Assembly: GCA_041736895.1 (NCBI GenBank)
Contig: JBGSSS010000040.1
Coordinates: forward strand, 1 to 43,255
DNA: 43,255 nt
Reading direction: 5' to 3'
Origin: JANRLT01 sp041736895
GTDB lineage: Bacteria > Planctomycetota > Planctomycetia > Pirellulales > JALHPA01
A program made the position numbers and the translations under genes. Below are positions 16,449 to 25,161 of this stretch, piece after piece (positions within the stretch are counted from its first letter, which is position 1; every line of letters begins with the position of its first letter). A model generated the notes under the pieces. That model saw nothing but the letters and a program-made list of their open reading frames with translations, was not told the origin of the DNA and did not search any database.

Positions 16449-17993
16449 ATGATGTCCCGCATGTGGCGACGTGAATCCCGAGTATGGAATCTGGCCCTGT
16501 TTTACGTTCTGCTTTCCGCGGGGCTGGTCGTGGTCGCACTCGTCGGCCATGCCACGCGCGAATCGCTGGCGGCGGGTCCGGCCGGCGCGCAAAAAAACGA
16601 TGACGGCACATACGGCCCCAAACATGTCGATGTCATCAAGCTCAACGGCGCGATCTTCGAAAACTGGCCGCAGCCCCGCGCGGTCATCATCATCACCGGT
16701 GCCCAGGATGGGTACATCGAGCCTTGCGGCTGTGCGGGGCTGGAAAATCAAAAGGGGGGGATGAGCCGCCGCGCCGATTTGCTCAAGCAGCTTGCCGAAA
16801 AAAAATGGCCCGTGCTCGCGCTCGACACCGGCGGACTCGTGAAGGGCTTCGGCCAACAGGCGATCCTCAAATACACCGCCGCCGTCGAATCGCTCAGGGC
16901 GATGAAATACGATGTCATCGGACTCGGAACGCCGGAACTGAAATTGCCGGTCGATGATCTCCTCGGCCTAACGGCAGACAACCCAAGTTTCGCCAGCGCC
17001 AATGTGATTCTCGATCCCTTGTTGCCGATGCCCGCCTATCGCGTGCTGAACGTGAATGGGGTTAAGATCGGAGTTACTTCGATCCTCAGCGGCGAGGAAT
17101 TCAAGCAAATCAACAACAAAAAACTGGGGCTGCAAGACCCGCTCATTGCGCTCAAGAATGTGATCCCGGCCCTGACCAAAGATGGCTGTCAACGGATCAT
17201 CGTTTTGACCTATAGCTCGACGCAAAAAGAAATCGAAGCAATCGTCAAACAGTATCCGCAAATCACGGACATCGTCACGAGCGGCAACGGCGACATTCCG
17301 CCGGCGGAACCGAATCTCGTTCCCGGCACCAAAACCTTGATCCTCGAAACGGGCCACAAGGGAATGTATGCCTTGGCCCTCGGCATCTTTGACGATCCGC
17401 AACAGCCGGTGCGGTATCAACGAATCCCACTCGATGCGCGTTTCGGCGACAACGAGTCAATCGCCAAGATTTTTGCGCTTTATCAACAACAATTAGGCGA
17501 TTACGGGCTGAAAAATCTCGGCGTCCGTGCTGCGCCGCATCCGTCGGGGCGCGGGTTGTTTGTCGGTTCCGAAACATGCGGCGATTGCCATACCAAGGCC
17601 TATGCCGTGTGGGAAAAGACACCTCATGCCAAGGCGATGGACACGCTGGTTAACGGCACTCCACCGCGGCTGCACGATCCCGAATGCATCAGTTGCCATG
17701 CCACTGGTTGGGAACCTCAGAAGTATTACCCTTACACCGGCGGGTATCAGAATCTCAAGGACACGCCGCACTTGGTCGGCAACGGCTGTGAAAATTGCCA
17801 TGGTCCCGGCAAGAAACACGCCGAAGCCGAACTCGCGGACAAAACCGATCCCAAGTTGCTCGCCGCGCTGCGCAGCAGCATGCGGGTTTCGCGCGATGAG
17901 TCGGGCTGCGTACAATGCCACGACGTGGACAACAGCCCTGAATTCAACTTCAACACCTACTGGCCCAAGGTCCAACACATCGGCAAGGACTAG
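16449..17993 (+). CDS. 5'-nucleotidase-like metallophosphatase fused to a tetraheme cytochrome c domain
   Basis: A 514-residue exported protein with an N-terminal membrane or signal segment (about 12-35). Residues 75-345 resemble the calcineurin-like part of 5'-nucleotidases: VIIITGAQDGYIEPCGC, LDTGGL, YDVIGLGTPE, ITDIVTSGNGD and ETGHKGMYAL. The usual metal ligands are partly replaced, so phosphatase activity is doubtful. The C-terminal part has four heme-binding motifs, CGDCH (377), CISCH (413), CENCH (447) and CVQCH (487), spaced as in cytochrome c-554-like proteins. Planctomycetes often carry this fusion. It is probably an envelope electron-transfer protein; the partner is unknown. The plus-strand neighbours are a DUF1573 and a toroid protein. 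Confidence 0.88.
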   Translation: MMSRMWRRESRVWNLALFYVLLSAGLVVVALVGHATRESLAAGPAGAQKNDDGTYGPKHVDVIKLNGAIFENWPQPRAVIIITGAQDGYIEPCGCAGLENQKGGMSRRADLLKQLAEKKWPVLALDTGGLVKGFGQQAILKYTAAVESLRAMKYDVIGLGTPELKLPVDDLLGLTADNPSFASANVILDPLLPMPAYRVLNVNGVKIGVTSILSGEEFKQINNKKLGLQDPLIALKNVIPALTKDGCQRIIVLTYSSTQKEIEAIVKQYPQITDIVTSGNGDIPPAEPNLVPGTKTLILETGHKGMYALALGIFDDPQQPVRYQRIPLDARFGDNESIAKIFALYQQQLGDYGLKNLGVRAAPHPSGRGLFVGSETCGDCHTKAYAVWEKTPHAKAMDTLVNGTPPRLHDPECISCHATGWEPQKYYPYTGGYQNLKDTPHLVGNGCENCHGPGKKHAEAELADKTDPKLLAALRSSMRVSRDESGCVQCHDVDNSPEFNFNTYWPKVQHIGKD

Positions 17994-18019
17994 AATCCAA
18001 ACCCGACGCGTCACAACCT

Positions 18020-18045
18020 CGTTACCAAGCACGAGCTTGGTAACG
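18020..18045. repeat. Perfect palindromic hairpin between convergent genes
   Basis: CGTTACCAAGC, loop ACGA, GCTTGGTAACG: an 11-base perfect stem in the gap between the cytochrome gene (plus) and the DUF4416 gene (minus). No T run follows on either strand. It resembles the GTTCCCAAGC-type palindromes dispersed in many bacterial genomes, so it is called a repeat rather than a terminator, although it could slow convergent transcription. Confidence 0.6.
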
Positions 18046-18082
18046 TGAGAGGCTATAGAGCGTTGAACTTTGAATCTGGCTT

Positions 18083-18655
18083 TCACCCGCGCCGCGGATC
18101 GGGATACCGCGCGATTTGTGATTTCAAATACGTCCGCGCGGCGCTGAAAAACTCTTGATAATCCGCGCGGCGATAATCAGGAAACGTCCATTCGTGTGCT
18201 TCCCACGCGCGATGCCGATACATAAGCGTGATCTCGGCGAAAATCCCTCGCTCCAAATAGATCCGATGAGCATGGTCCTTGGTCGATGCCAGGACCAACT
18301 TCGCCGTCGTGATGTAACCGGGGTCGATGTTCACCGGCCGCGCGACGCTCGAGTCAAGTCCGGCGAGTGCGGGCTCGCGAGCGAACTCTTCCTCCCACTG
18401 ATTGCTCAGCAATTTCCACTCGACTAATTCGCCGGGATCCGCCAACTGCTCGAAGACCCAAAAGCATTTGCGAATCCCGCTACCCATCGATGCTTCATAG
18501 TAATTCGTCTCGGCAAATTCGAACCGCGCACTTCCGAGCATGATCCTTCCCCAGCGTTCCCGCGCGCGAGCCTCCACCCAATCCAGCGCTGCCGGGTGTT
18601 GGCTGAAGGCACAGACGAGCGGAAGCACGGGCAGTGGAGGGTAGAGTTGACCCAT
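18083..18655 (-). CDS. DUF4416 family protein
   Basis: A 190-residue soluble protein matching the DUF4416 family at the expected length. The recognisable core is VNIDPGYITTAKLVLASTKD followed by HRIYLERGIFAEITLMYR and the ending EWTFPDYRRADYQEFF. It has no signal or membrane segment, so it should be cytoplasmic. The family is widespread in deltaproteobacteria and planctomycetes and has no known activity. It stands alone, converging on the cytochrome gene. The ATG at 18655 gives the conserved start MGQ. Confidence 0.9.
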   Translation of the reverse strand: MGQLYPPLPVLPLVCAFSQHPAALDWVEARARERWGRIMLGSARFEFAETNYYEASMGSGIRKCFWVFEQLADPGELVEWKLLSNQWEEEFAREPALAGLDSSVARPVNIDPGYITTAKLVLASTKDHAHRIYLERGIFAEITLMYRHRAWEAHEWTFPDYRRADYQEFFSAARTYLKSQIARYPDPRRG

Positions 18656-18908
18656 ATTTCTTTAGTGAAAATGCTAAGGGCAAGCTTGAATCGTTGGACC
18701 TATTGTATTTCAAACCTGAACCTATAGAAGTCTCTTTGCCTAACCCGCATTTCTTGCCAAATCCCAGCCCGCTCAAGTCGTCTCTGTACACTACCGATGC
18801 TAACCGAGTGTCATCTGTGGCGGAGCCACGGGCGAGGCACCTTGCTAGCGGCGACTATTTCACACTGGTCAACGTCGGCTGAGTTTACTGCACCGGGAAC
18901 AAGCAACC
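18656..18908. other. Divergent intergenic region
   Basis: Gap between the divergent DUF4416 gene and the small conserved gene, which should contain promoters for both. The only structure noticed is the short palindrome GTGGCGGAGCCAC at about 18818-18830. No gene is seen. Confidence 0.4.
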
Positions 18909-19421
18909 ATGCTGTCATTGGGATTCTTGACGGTGGTGGAGCACGAAAGTTTGGGACTCATCGGCGGGCTGTTGGTTCTAAACGCCAACGCTCGGCCGTT
19001 GGAGTTTCACTGCACCGCGCCGCTCAAAGCGAATCGCGCGCAGCAGATTCTCTACGGCGCGACGCTCGAGCCGTACCTTTACGGTGAGCAGATCGGCCAG
19101 ACGCTGGTCGGCAAAGTCGCCGCGCCGCTCGCGGCCCTCTTTTGCGACAAGCGCGCCTCGCTCGCGACGCGCGATTTTTGCCAAGCCCCGACCGCCTGGG
19201 TCGTGCCGCCAAGCGAACAGTCTCGACAGCAATCCAGCAACGAGTTGCACACGTTCAGCATCGCCGAAGAGCTCCTGGCCCTCGCTCACGAGCGGAGTTC
19301 CGATGCCGACGCGATCCAAGGAATTCTCGCGGATCTGCCGCGCAAGCTCGACCTTCGTGAGCCGTTTGGGCGTATTCAATGCGCTCTCGACGAGGCGCAA
19401 AAATCCAGCCGCGCGGCGTAA
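18909..19421 (+). CDS. Conserved planctomycete protein upstream of SNF2 helicase
   Basis: A 170-residue soluble protein without a domain I can name. The N-terminal half has a patterned beta-rich stretch (LGFLTVVEHESLGLIGGLLV, then ARPLEFHCTAPLKANRAQ and LYGATLEPYLYGEQIGQ) that looks like a conserved planctomycete family. The C-terminal half is charged. The gene is 163 bases upstream of a SNF2-type helicase in the same direction, so the two may form one unit. ATG at 18909 is the first possible start in the conserved part. A nucleic-acid-related role is possible from context only. Confidence 0.75.
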   Translation: MLSLGFLTVVEHESLGLIGGLLVLNANARPLEFHCTAPLKANRAQQILYGATLEPYLYGEQIGQTLVGKVAAPLAALFCDKRASLATRDFCQAPTAWVVPPSEQSRQQSSNELHTFSIAEELLALAHERSSDADAIQGILADLPRKLDLREPFGRIQCALDEAQKSSRAA

Positions 19422-19584
19422 GTCTACGTCGCATCCACTTCGCGCTGCTAGCATCGAGCAAGAACCATTCGCTAGCAATAATTAAAGCGAACTCTCATCA
19501 ACCCGTGCGTCGAAAATAAGGGAAGAGCTGCCGCGATACCGCAGCTCATGACGTTGGTTCTCGCCCCTGCCGTGGAAACGCTCG

Positions 19585-21564
19585 ATGTTCGATCCCATGC
19601 TGCCTCGGTTCGTTATCAGCGACTCTTCGCTGGCGTCTTTGGCAGGCATCTATCATCACGGCACAACCAGCGGGGCAAACGAAGTCCGCGTCGTCTCGCT
19701 CGAACTGCCTCTCCCGACGCGGGTCACGACTTGGAACGTGCCGCAAGAAACAACACGCGTCGTCTCGTTCCCAATCAATGCAACGCCGCTGCAAACGACG
19801 TCCTACAAGTTCAATGCGGCACCGTTGAAAGCCCGCAAGCCAACAGAAAAACGAGAGCCGATCACGAAGCATATTCCCGAACAGAGCCCGTCGTTGATGG
19901 TTGAACCCATGGCAAATGTGGCAAACGGCGACGTGGAAATCCCGGAATTGCCGGATGCTTGCGATGCGGCTGACGAAAGTGCATCAGAGCAAGTCGCAAC
20001 TCCGCCAGTGATCGCGCGCATTGGCAACGAGACACAACCACTCGAATCAATACACGACACGATTGACGCCGATCTTTCAAACAGTGTCGAGCCAGAGTCC
20101 CCGGCGCAATACACGCGTCTCAGTCCGCCGGGCGATCTAGTGAAACTCGAGGACCGGCTGTTTTACCTCTTACAGCCGGCGCTAGAAACGTTGCTCGTCG
20201 AGCAAGATCTGCACTTTCCCTTTCATCCGTTTCCGTACCAGATGCAGGGCGTCGCGTTTCTCTTCCCACGCGTTTCGGCGATGCTGGCCGATGAGATGGG
20301 CCTTGGCAAGACGATGCAGGCGATCACCGGTATCCGACTGTTGATCCACTCCGGCAACGTGACGAATGTGCTGCTGGTCTGCCCCAAACCGCTGGTCTCG
20401 AATTGGCAGCGCGAGTTCGCGCTCTGGGCCCCGGAACTGCCGATCGCCAGCATCGAGGGCGACGCCGCGAAACGGCAATGGCAATGGGAAAACGCCGATT
20501 GCCCGGTGAAAATCGCGAATTACGAATCGCTCTGCCGCGACAAAGACCTGGTCTGCGACGGCAAGCACCAATTCGATCTGGTCGTGCTTGACGAATCGCA
20601 GCGGATCAAAAACAAAAGCAGCACCACGGCGCAAGTCGTGCGCTCGCTCACGCGCGCCCGCAGTTGGGCGCTCACCGGGACCCCGGTCGAAAACAGCCCC
20701 GATGATTTGCTCGGCATCTTCGAATTCGTCGCGCCGGGGCAACTCCACAAAGAGATGAAGCCCAAGGCAATGGGCAAAGCCGCGGGCGATTACATCCTGC
20801 GGCGGACCAAGGACCTGGTCCTGACCGAGTTGCCGCCGAAGCTCTATCGCGATGCGAATCTGGAACTCTCGCCCGAGCAAGAAATCACCTATCGCCGCGC
20901 CGAAGACGAAGGGGTCTTGCAACTCAGCAACCTGGGCGAGTCCGCGACGATTCAGCACGTCTTTGAGTTGGTCCTGCGGCTCAAACAGATCTGCAACGTC
21001 GATCCGGCGACGGGTGCCAGCGCGAAACTCGACCGTCTCGAGGCCGACATGGAAGAGATCGCTGCCAGCGGGCACAAGGCGATCCTCTTCAGCCAATGGG
21101 TCAACACGCTCGACATGCTCAAGGAACGCCTCGGCCGCTTCGGCATCCTCGAATACCACGGCCGCATCCCGCACCGCCAACGTGAAGGCGTGATCCAGCA
21201 ATTCAAGGAAGACCCAAGCAAGCACTTGATTCTGATGAGCTACGGCGCGGGGAGCGTCGGGTTGAATTTGCAATTCTGCCGCTATGTGTTTCTCTTCGAC
21301 CGTTGGTGGAATCCGGCCGTCGAAGATCAGGCGATCAACCGCGCGCATCGCATCGGCGCCGCGGGCCCCGTGACCGTGACGCGTTTCATCACCACGAACA
21401 CGATCGAAGAACGGATAAATCAAATTCTCGAAGAGAAGCGCGAACTCTTCGACACGATCCTCGGCGGAGCTGAAGGGAAGCAGACGCTCGGGTTGAACGC
21501 GCAGCAGATTTTTGGGCTGTTTAAGTTGAAATGCCCAACGGGGCCGGTGCGATATGCGGCGTAA
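19585..21564 (+). CDS. SNF2-family DNA-dependent ATPase/helicase
   Basis: A 659-residue protein with an unrecognised N-terminal region (about 1-200) and both RecA-like lobes of a SNF2 translocase. Motif I is DEMGLGKT (236-243, lysine 242); motif Ia is LLVCPKPLVSNWQREF; motif II reads DESQ (336-339), a variant of DEAH/DEAQ; motif III is LTGTPVEN. The second lobe has KAILFSQWVNTLDML, YHGRIPHRQR, GAGSVGLNLQ and the arginine-finger motif INRAHRIGAAG. All ATPase motifs are present, so it should remodel protein-DNA complexes. Bacterial relatives are HepA/RapA-like or orphan SNF2 proteins. It lies downstream of a conserved small gene in the same direction. No nuclease or methylase that would mark a DISARM-type defence system is present nearby. 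Confidence 0.93.
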   Translation: MFDPMLPRFVISDSSLASLAGIYHHGTTSGANEVRVVSLELPLPTRVTTWNVPQETTRVVSFPINATPLQTTSYKFNAAPLKARKPTEKREPITKHIPEQSPSLMVEPMANVANGDVEIPELPDACDAADESASEQVATPPVIARIGNETQPLESIHDTIDADLSNSVEPESPAQYTRLSPPGDLVKLEDRLFYLLQPALETLLVEQDLHFPFHPFPYQMQGVAFLFPRVSAMLADEMGLGKTMQAITGIRLLIHSGNVTNVLLVCPKPLVSNWQREFALWAPELPIASIEGDAAKRQWQWENADCPVKIANYESLCRDKDLVCDGKHQFDLVVLDESQRIKNKSSTTAQVVRSLTRARSWALTGTPVENSPDDLLGIFEFVAPGQLHKEMKPKAMGKAAGDYILRRTKDLVLTELPPKLYRDANLELSPEQEITYRRAEDEGVLQLSNLGESATIQHVFELVLRLKQICNVDPATGASAKLDRLEADMEEIAASGHKAILFSQWVNTLDMLKERLGRFGILEYHGRIPHRQREGVIQQFKEDPSKHLILMSYGAGSVGLNLQFCRYVFLFDRWWNPAVEDQAINRAHRIGAAGPVTVTRFITTNTIEERINQILEEKRELFDTILGGAEGKQTLGLNAQQIFGLFKLKCPTGPVRYAA

Positions 21565-21595
21565 AGAATGACTCCCTGGCTTATGCCTCGGGCAT

Positions 21596-22132
21596 TTATA
21601 CCCGCAACTTCCCCTCAATCGAATCATCCAGCGTCTTCCCCAACGCCGCGCCGATGAGCATCTTAATCCCGGCGACGAAGTTCCCGTGCTTCGTGTCCCA
21701 GTAATAACCCTCGGTCGGTGTCACGCGCACGATGGCGATCCGCGGATCGTCCTGACCTTCGGTGAACCAGGCCTTCAAGACCGGCTCCCAAAGTTCCTGG
21801 AGCTTGCTGCGATCCGTCACAATTGCGGCCCAGCCGACAAGGTGCAGGAAATCGGAATGCGGCGAGCCTTGGAAGAAGAGCTTCACCGCCGGATCGCTGG
21901 CGACTTCTTGCGCGGCGTGGCTATCGTTGGCCATGAGGAACCAGAGGTTGCCTTGGTCATCGACCTGCCGCACATTCATTGGCCGTACGCCGTGCGGGTT
22001 GCCCTTCGGCACGGCAGTGCAGAAGAAACACGTTTGCGCTTTCTTGACCAACTCCTGAATTTTGACGATGGCGTCCTTATTTGACAGGTTCTCGCGGTTT
22101 TGTTCCGGTTGGTTGCGGTTGATCGAGTTCAT
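21596..22132 (-). CDS. Pyridoxamine 5'-phosphate oxidase-like flavin-binding protein (general stress protein 26 type)
   Basis: The ATG at 22132 is preceded by GAGGAG at a good distance and is preferred to the in-frame start ten codons upstream; the product is 178 residues. It has the split-barrel fold of PNPOx-like proteins: AQTCFFCTAVPKGNPHGVRPM (flavin phosphate contact), NLWFLMANDSHAAQEV, VKLFFQGSPHSDFLHLVGWA and RVTPTEGYYWD. This matches the general stress protein 26 subgroup, which binds FMN or related flavins rather than making pyridoxal phosphate. It is cytoplasmic. It converges on the SNF2 gene and lies in the same direction as the monooxygenase-like gene to its right. Confidence 0.88.
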   Translation of the reverse strand: MNSINRNQPEQNRENLSNKDAIVKIQELVKKAQTCFFCTAVPKGNPHGVRPMNVRQVDDQGNLWFLMANDSHAAQEVASDPAVKLFFQGSPHSDFLHLVGWAAIVTDRSKLQELWEPVLKAWFTEGQDDPRIAIVRVTPTEGYYWDTKHGNFVAGIKMLIGAALGKTLDDSIEGKLRV

Positions 22133-22203
22133 GGCCTTGCTCCTCGGCGTCGGTGATACCATCCCCCGCCGAGTATGGAGAGCAAATCCAAGGCCAGAAT
22201 CCG

Positions 22204-22491
22204 CTAGGAATTTTTATACACCTTGTGCGACGGCCGGCCACTCAGGATCTGATCCTTGCCCCAGTTCGTCACGGCGCGGAATTCGTCGCTGCGGATGAAG
22301 CTGGCGAACGCCGCTTCTTCGGACCATTCGCTGGTGATCAGATAAGACGCATCGTCGGCGACATCTTTCCAAAGCGTCGAACTGACGTGGCCCGTGGCGG
22401 CCTTCAAGGCGTCGATGACGCCGGCGAACTTTTGTTCGAAATCTTGTTGCTTGCCGGGAAGGACGTGGTAATTCATGCCTACGGTGATCAC
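22204..22491 (-). CDS. Antibiotic biosynthesis monooxygenase (ABM) domain protein
   Basis: A small dimeric alpha/beta barrel protein of about 95 residues. The family pattern is ITVGMNYHVLPGKQQDFEQK, then YLITSEWSEEAAFASFIRS and FRAVTNWGKDQILSGRP. The GTG at 22491 gives the family's usual N-terminus (VITVGMNY); a longer frame reaches a TTG at 22560 but adds residues not seen in the family. ABM proteins include quinol and heme monooxygenases and many of unknown substrate, so no reaction is assigned. The gene lies 71 bases upstream of the PNPOx-like gene in the same direction and diverges from the metallophosphoesterase gene. Confidence 0.82.
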   Translation of the reverse strand: MITVGMNYHVLPGKQQDFEQKFAGVIDALKAATGHVSSTLWKDVADDASYLITSEWSEEAAFASFIRSDEFRAVTNWGKDQILSGRPSHKVYKNS

Positions 22492-22625
22492 GTGTGTACC
22501 TGAGTTGGAGGCCGGGGTGTTTGAATCCGAAGAGTTGAATTTTACCACCTGAACGATCAAAATGTGAGGGCTTGAATCCCCTCAATGAAAATCGAATTCC
22601 TCTTTTGTCCCACCACGAGGAACAC

Positions 22626-23906
22626 ATGCTGCAACGGCGTGAATTTCTTGGCACGCTTCCGCTCTCTGCACTCGCGATCAGTTCCGTGGCTTCGGCTGCG
22701 GAAGATCCGGTGAAAACCGATGCACCACCTGCACTAGCAGCGAACAACGCGAAGATCATCTGCAGTCCGCCGGTCGTGCAGCATCCGACGCCGCGCGGCT
22801 TCACGGTCGTCTGGCAAGTCAATCAAATGGCAACCGGTTGGGTCGAATGGGGCTGGAGCGCGGACAAGCTCGATCAGGTCGCAAGGTCCAGTCACCACGG
22901 CCTGATCGACGCGGCCGATGATGTGTTGGCGGTGTCCGTGGCGCTGCCGAAAGACGCTCCGGGGCAAACGATTTTTTACAGCTTGTGTGTGGAACCGCTC
23001 GCATACAAGAACGCTTACAAATTGGAACGCGGCGAGACCGAAGAATTTAGCGGTCCATATTCTGTACAGTTGCCCGACCCCAAATCAACGCAAAGCCAAC
23101 TCGTCGTCATCAACGACACGCACGAGAACAAGGAAACCATCGCAGCGCTCGGCAAACGCATCGCCGCGCTCAAGCCGCCGTTGTTGCTTTGGAACGGCGA
23201 TACGTGCAACGATTTCGATGCTGCGGATTCGCCCGCGACGATCCTGCTCAATCCGGGTGGCGATGCCGCGACCCCCGGCGCGGATTGGGCTTCGTCACGC
23301 CCGTTGTTGTTCGTGCCGGGGAATCACGATGTGCGCGGCGCGCGGGCGCGCGAACTGCAGCGCAGTATGCGGCCGTGGAACAACAGCCCCCAGCCGTACA
23401 ATTTCGCGTTTCGTCATGGCCCCTTGGCGATTGTGAGTCTCGACACCGGCGAGGACAAACCCGACGCGCATCCGGTGTTTGCCGGAACGGCGGCGTACGA
23501 GCCGTATCGCGCCGCGCAAGCCGCGTGGCTGCGGGAAGTCGTCGAGCGCGAAGAGATTCGCACTGCGCCGTTCCGCGTGCTGTTCTGTCACATCCCGCTG
23601 CGCGGCATCCCTGGCGATTCCGATGGAACGACGCTCACGGGCTCGGCGCATCATTGCGGCGACGGCGCACAGCATTGGCTGCCGATTCTCCGCGCGGCGA
23701 AATTCCACGCCATCGTCAGCGGCCACATGCACAAATGGCGAGTCGATGACCCAACGCCCAACGAACCGCTCACGCAAATCGTCGGCGGCGGACCCGCGCC
23801 GAAGAGTGCGACGCTGATTCGCGTGGACTGTACTAGTAAGGAATTGAAGATCGTGATGGAGGATTTACAGGCGCAGGTGCTAGCCGAACGTAGTTGGAAG
23901 TCGTAA
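22626..23906 (+). CDS. Tat-exported calcineurin-like metallophosphoesterase
   Basis: The ATG at 22626 with an upstream GAGGA gives a 426-residue protein with a twin-arginine-type signal (RREFLGTLPLSALA). An N-terminal fibronectin-like segment (FTVVWQVNQMATGWVEWGW), as in purple acid phosphatases, precedes the catalytic domain. The dinuclear metal motifs are visible: DTH at 164-166, GDT with Asp192, GNHD near 238, a lone His in LFCHIPLR, and SGHMHK. The set is complete, so a phosphoesterase acting outside the cytoplasm is likely; the substrate cannot be inferred. It stands alone, divergent from the ABM gene. Confidence 0.9.
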   Translation: MLQRREFLGTLPLSALAISSVASAAEDPVKTDAPPALAANNAKIICSPPVVQHPTPRGFTVVWQVNQMATGWVEWGWSADKLDQVARSSHHGLIDAADDVLAVSVALPKDAPGQTIFYSLCVEPLAYKNAYKLERGETEEFSGPYSVQLPDPKSTQSQLVVINDTHENKETIAALGKRIAALKPPLLLWNGDTCNDFDAADSPATILLNPGGDAATPGADWASSRPLLFVPGNHDVRGARARELQRSMRPWNNSPQPYNFAFRHGPLAIVSLDTGEDKPDAHPVFAGTAAYEPYRAAQAAWLREVVEREEIRTAPFRVLFCHIPLRGIPGDSDGTTLTGSAHHCGDGAQHWLPILRAAKFHAIVSGHMHKWRVDDPTPNEPLTQIVGGGPAPKSATLIRVDCTSKELKIVMEDLQAQVLAERSWKS

Positions 23907-24184
23907 CGAACAATCATCAGTGCGACAATTTTTCATGCAATATTTTTCCGCAACAACATCTACTCCGATATAGTTCTAGGTCTAAGATTTCAGCGTAACA
24001 CAAATCTGAATTGCATCACGGACTAGCATCGCACTATGGTACCTAGCGCATGCTCGGCATGGTTCGATGTGTTTCGGATTTTCGCTGTTGCTTGCTTTTT
24101 TCTGCCAGGAGTGAGCTCCTGCTGGTGGAAATCTCTTGGAATTCCCTGGCCTAACCCAAATTTACTTTGTTCGGAGATATTACG

Positions 24185-24664
24185 ATGAAGATGATTGTTG
24201 CAATGCTCGCAGTTTGTTTGTCATTGGGCGTGAATGTCCGCGCCGCTGAAAAAGATATCGTTGACACGGCCGTCGGCGCTGGCACTTTCAAGACGCTTGT
24301 TGCGGCTGTGCAAGCCGCGGGCTTGGTTGACACGCTCAAGGGGACTGGCCCCTTCACCGTGTTCGCCCCAACCGATGAAGCGTTTGCCAAGTTGCCCAAG
24401 GGGACCGTGGAAACGCTGCTGAAGCCGGAGAACAAGGATAAGCTCGTTGCGATCCTGACCTATCACGTCGTCCCAGGCAAAGTCACCGCCGCCGATGTCG
24501 TGAAGCTGAAAGAAGCCAAGACCGTTCAAGGCAGCAGTGCCAAGATCACCGTCGCCGACGGCAAGGTCAAGGTCAAGGTCGATGACGCCAACGTCGTCAA
24601 GACCGACATTATGACCAGCAACGGCGTGATCCATGTGATCGACGCTGTGATCATGCCTAAGTAG
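24185..24664 (+). CDS. Secreted fasciclin (FAS1) domain protein
   Basis: A 159-residue protein with a signal peptide (MKMIVAMLAVCLSLGVNVRAAE) and one complete FAS1 domain: FKTLVAAVQAAGLVDTLKG, GPFTVFAPTDEAFAKLPKG (H1 box), LTYHVVPGKV, and NGVIHVIDAVIMPK (H2 box). FAS1 proteins are adhesion or polysaccharide/protein-binding modules. The ATG at 24185 follows a GGAG site; an earlier in-frame start would add six residues ahead of the signal. A strong terminator follows, so it is a single-gene unit. The 23907-24184 gap upstream shows no gene or clear repeat. Confidence 0.93.
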   Translation: MKMIVAMLAVCLSLGVNVRAAEKDIVDTAVGAGTFKTLVAAVQAAGLVDTLKGTGPFTVFAPTDEAFAKLPKGTVETLLKPENKDKLVAILTYHVVPGKVTAADVVKLKEAKTVQGSSAKITVADGKVKVKVDDANVVKTDIMTSNGVIHVIDAVIMPK

Positions 24665-24692
24665 GTTTTTCCGAAGTTCGTTGCATAATTTA

Positions 24693-24730
24693 CGCGAGGC
24701 CGATCCATTCAGGATTGGCCTCGCGTTTTC
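24693..24730 (+). terminator. Intrinsic terminator after the fasciclin gene
   Basis: GCGAGGCCGATCC, loop ATTCA, GGATTGGCCTCGC followed by GTTTTC: a 13-base stem with one mismatch and a short T run, 30 bases after the fasciclin stop codon. Confidence 0.85.
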
Positions 24731-24788
24731 TATGCGCTGCTAATCAGCGCTAAGCACAAATTATGCATTTTCGTACTCCTTTGATAAA

Positions 24789-25151
24789 TCAAGCGTTCCA
24801 GTCCAATCGAACTCCATCGATATCGATTGGGTACATTTGCTGGAGCCATTCTTTTGCCGCTGCTTGAATCGAGTTGTAATCCGCCGTACCCAGCATTTCA
24901 TAGCTCATGCAACTAACCTCTGCTTTACGATGGACTAGGCAATGTCCATTCGGCAACAATTCCAACAGACATCCGGAAAAATCTTGTTCGGGCCGCCAAT
25001 CATGGGGATACCAGCCAGTTTGGGATGCAATCGCTGCGATGAGTTCTAGTAGGATGCTGACTTTGGCCATTTGTCCAGGCAAGGCACGACGCTCTACCAC
25101 GCTAAGGTGCCACTTGTTGGCTAGTTTTTCTAAAAGCTCTCGTTCAGTCAT
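24789..25151 (-). CDS. Conserved hypothetical protein
   Basis: A 120-residue soluble protein with no named domain recognised. It starts MTERELLEKLANKWHLSV and has a patterned middle (LLELLPNGHCLVHRKAEVS). Its start is only 10 bases after the stop of the membrane protein gene upstream, so the two are probably co-transcribed. There is no signal peptide or membrane helix. Composition resembles the neighbours. It is called real because of the coupling, length and start context (GAG close before the ATG). Confidence 0.7.
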   Translation of the reverse strand: MTERELLEKLANKWHLSVVERRALPGQMAKVSILLELIAAIASQTGWYPHDWRPEQDFSGCLLELLPNGHCLVHRKAEVSCMSYEMLGTADYNSIQAAAKEWLQQMYPIDIDGVRLDWNA

Positions 25152-25161
25152 CTCGATAACC

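Noticed and set aside
20281..21430. SNF2 gene as part of a DISARM or similar defence system
   Set aside because: No methylase, phospholipase-D-like or DUF1998 gene is next to it.
20182..21627. 481-codon frame on the minus strand
   Set aside because: It is the antisense of the SNF2 gene, whose motifs are clear on the plus strand.
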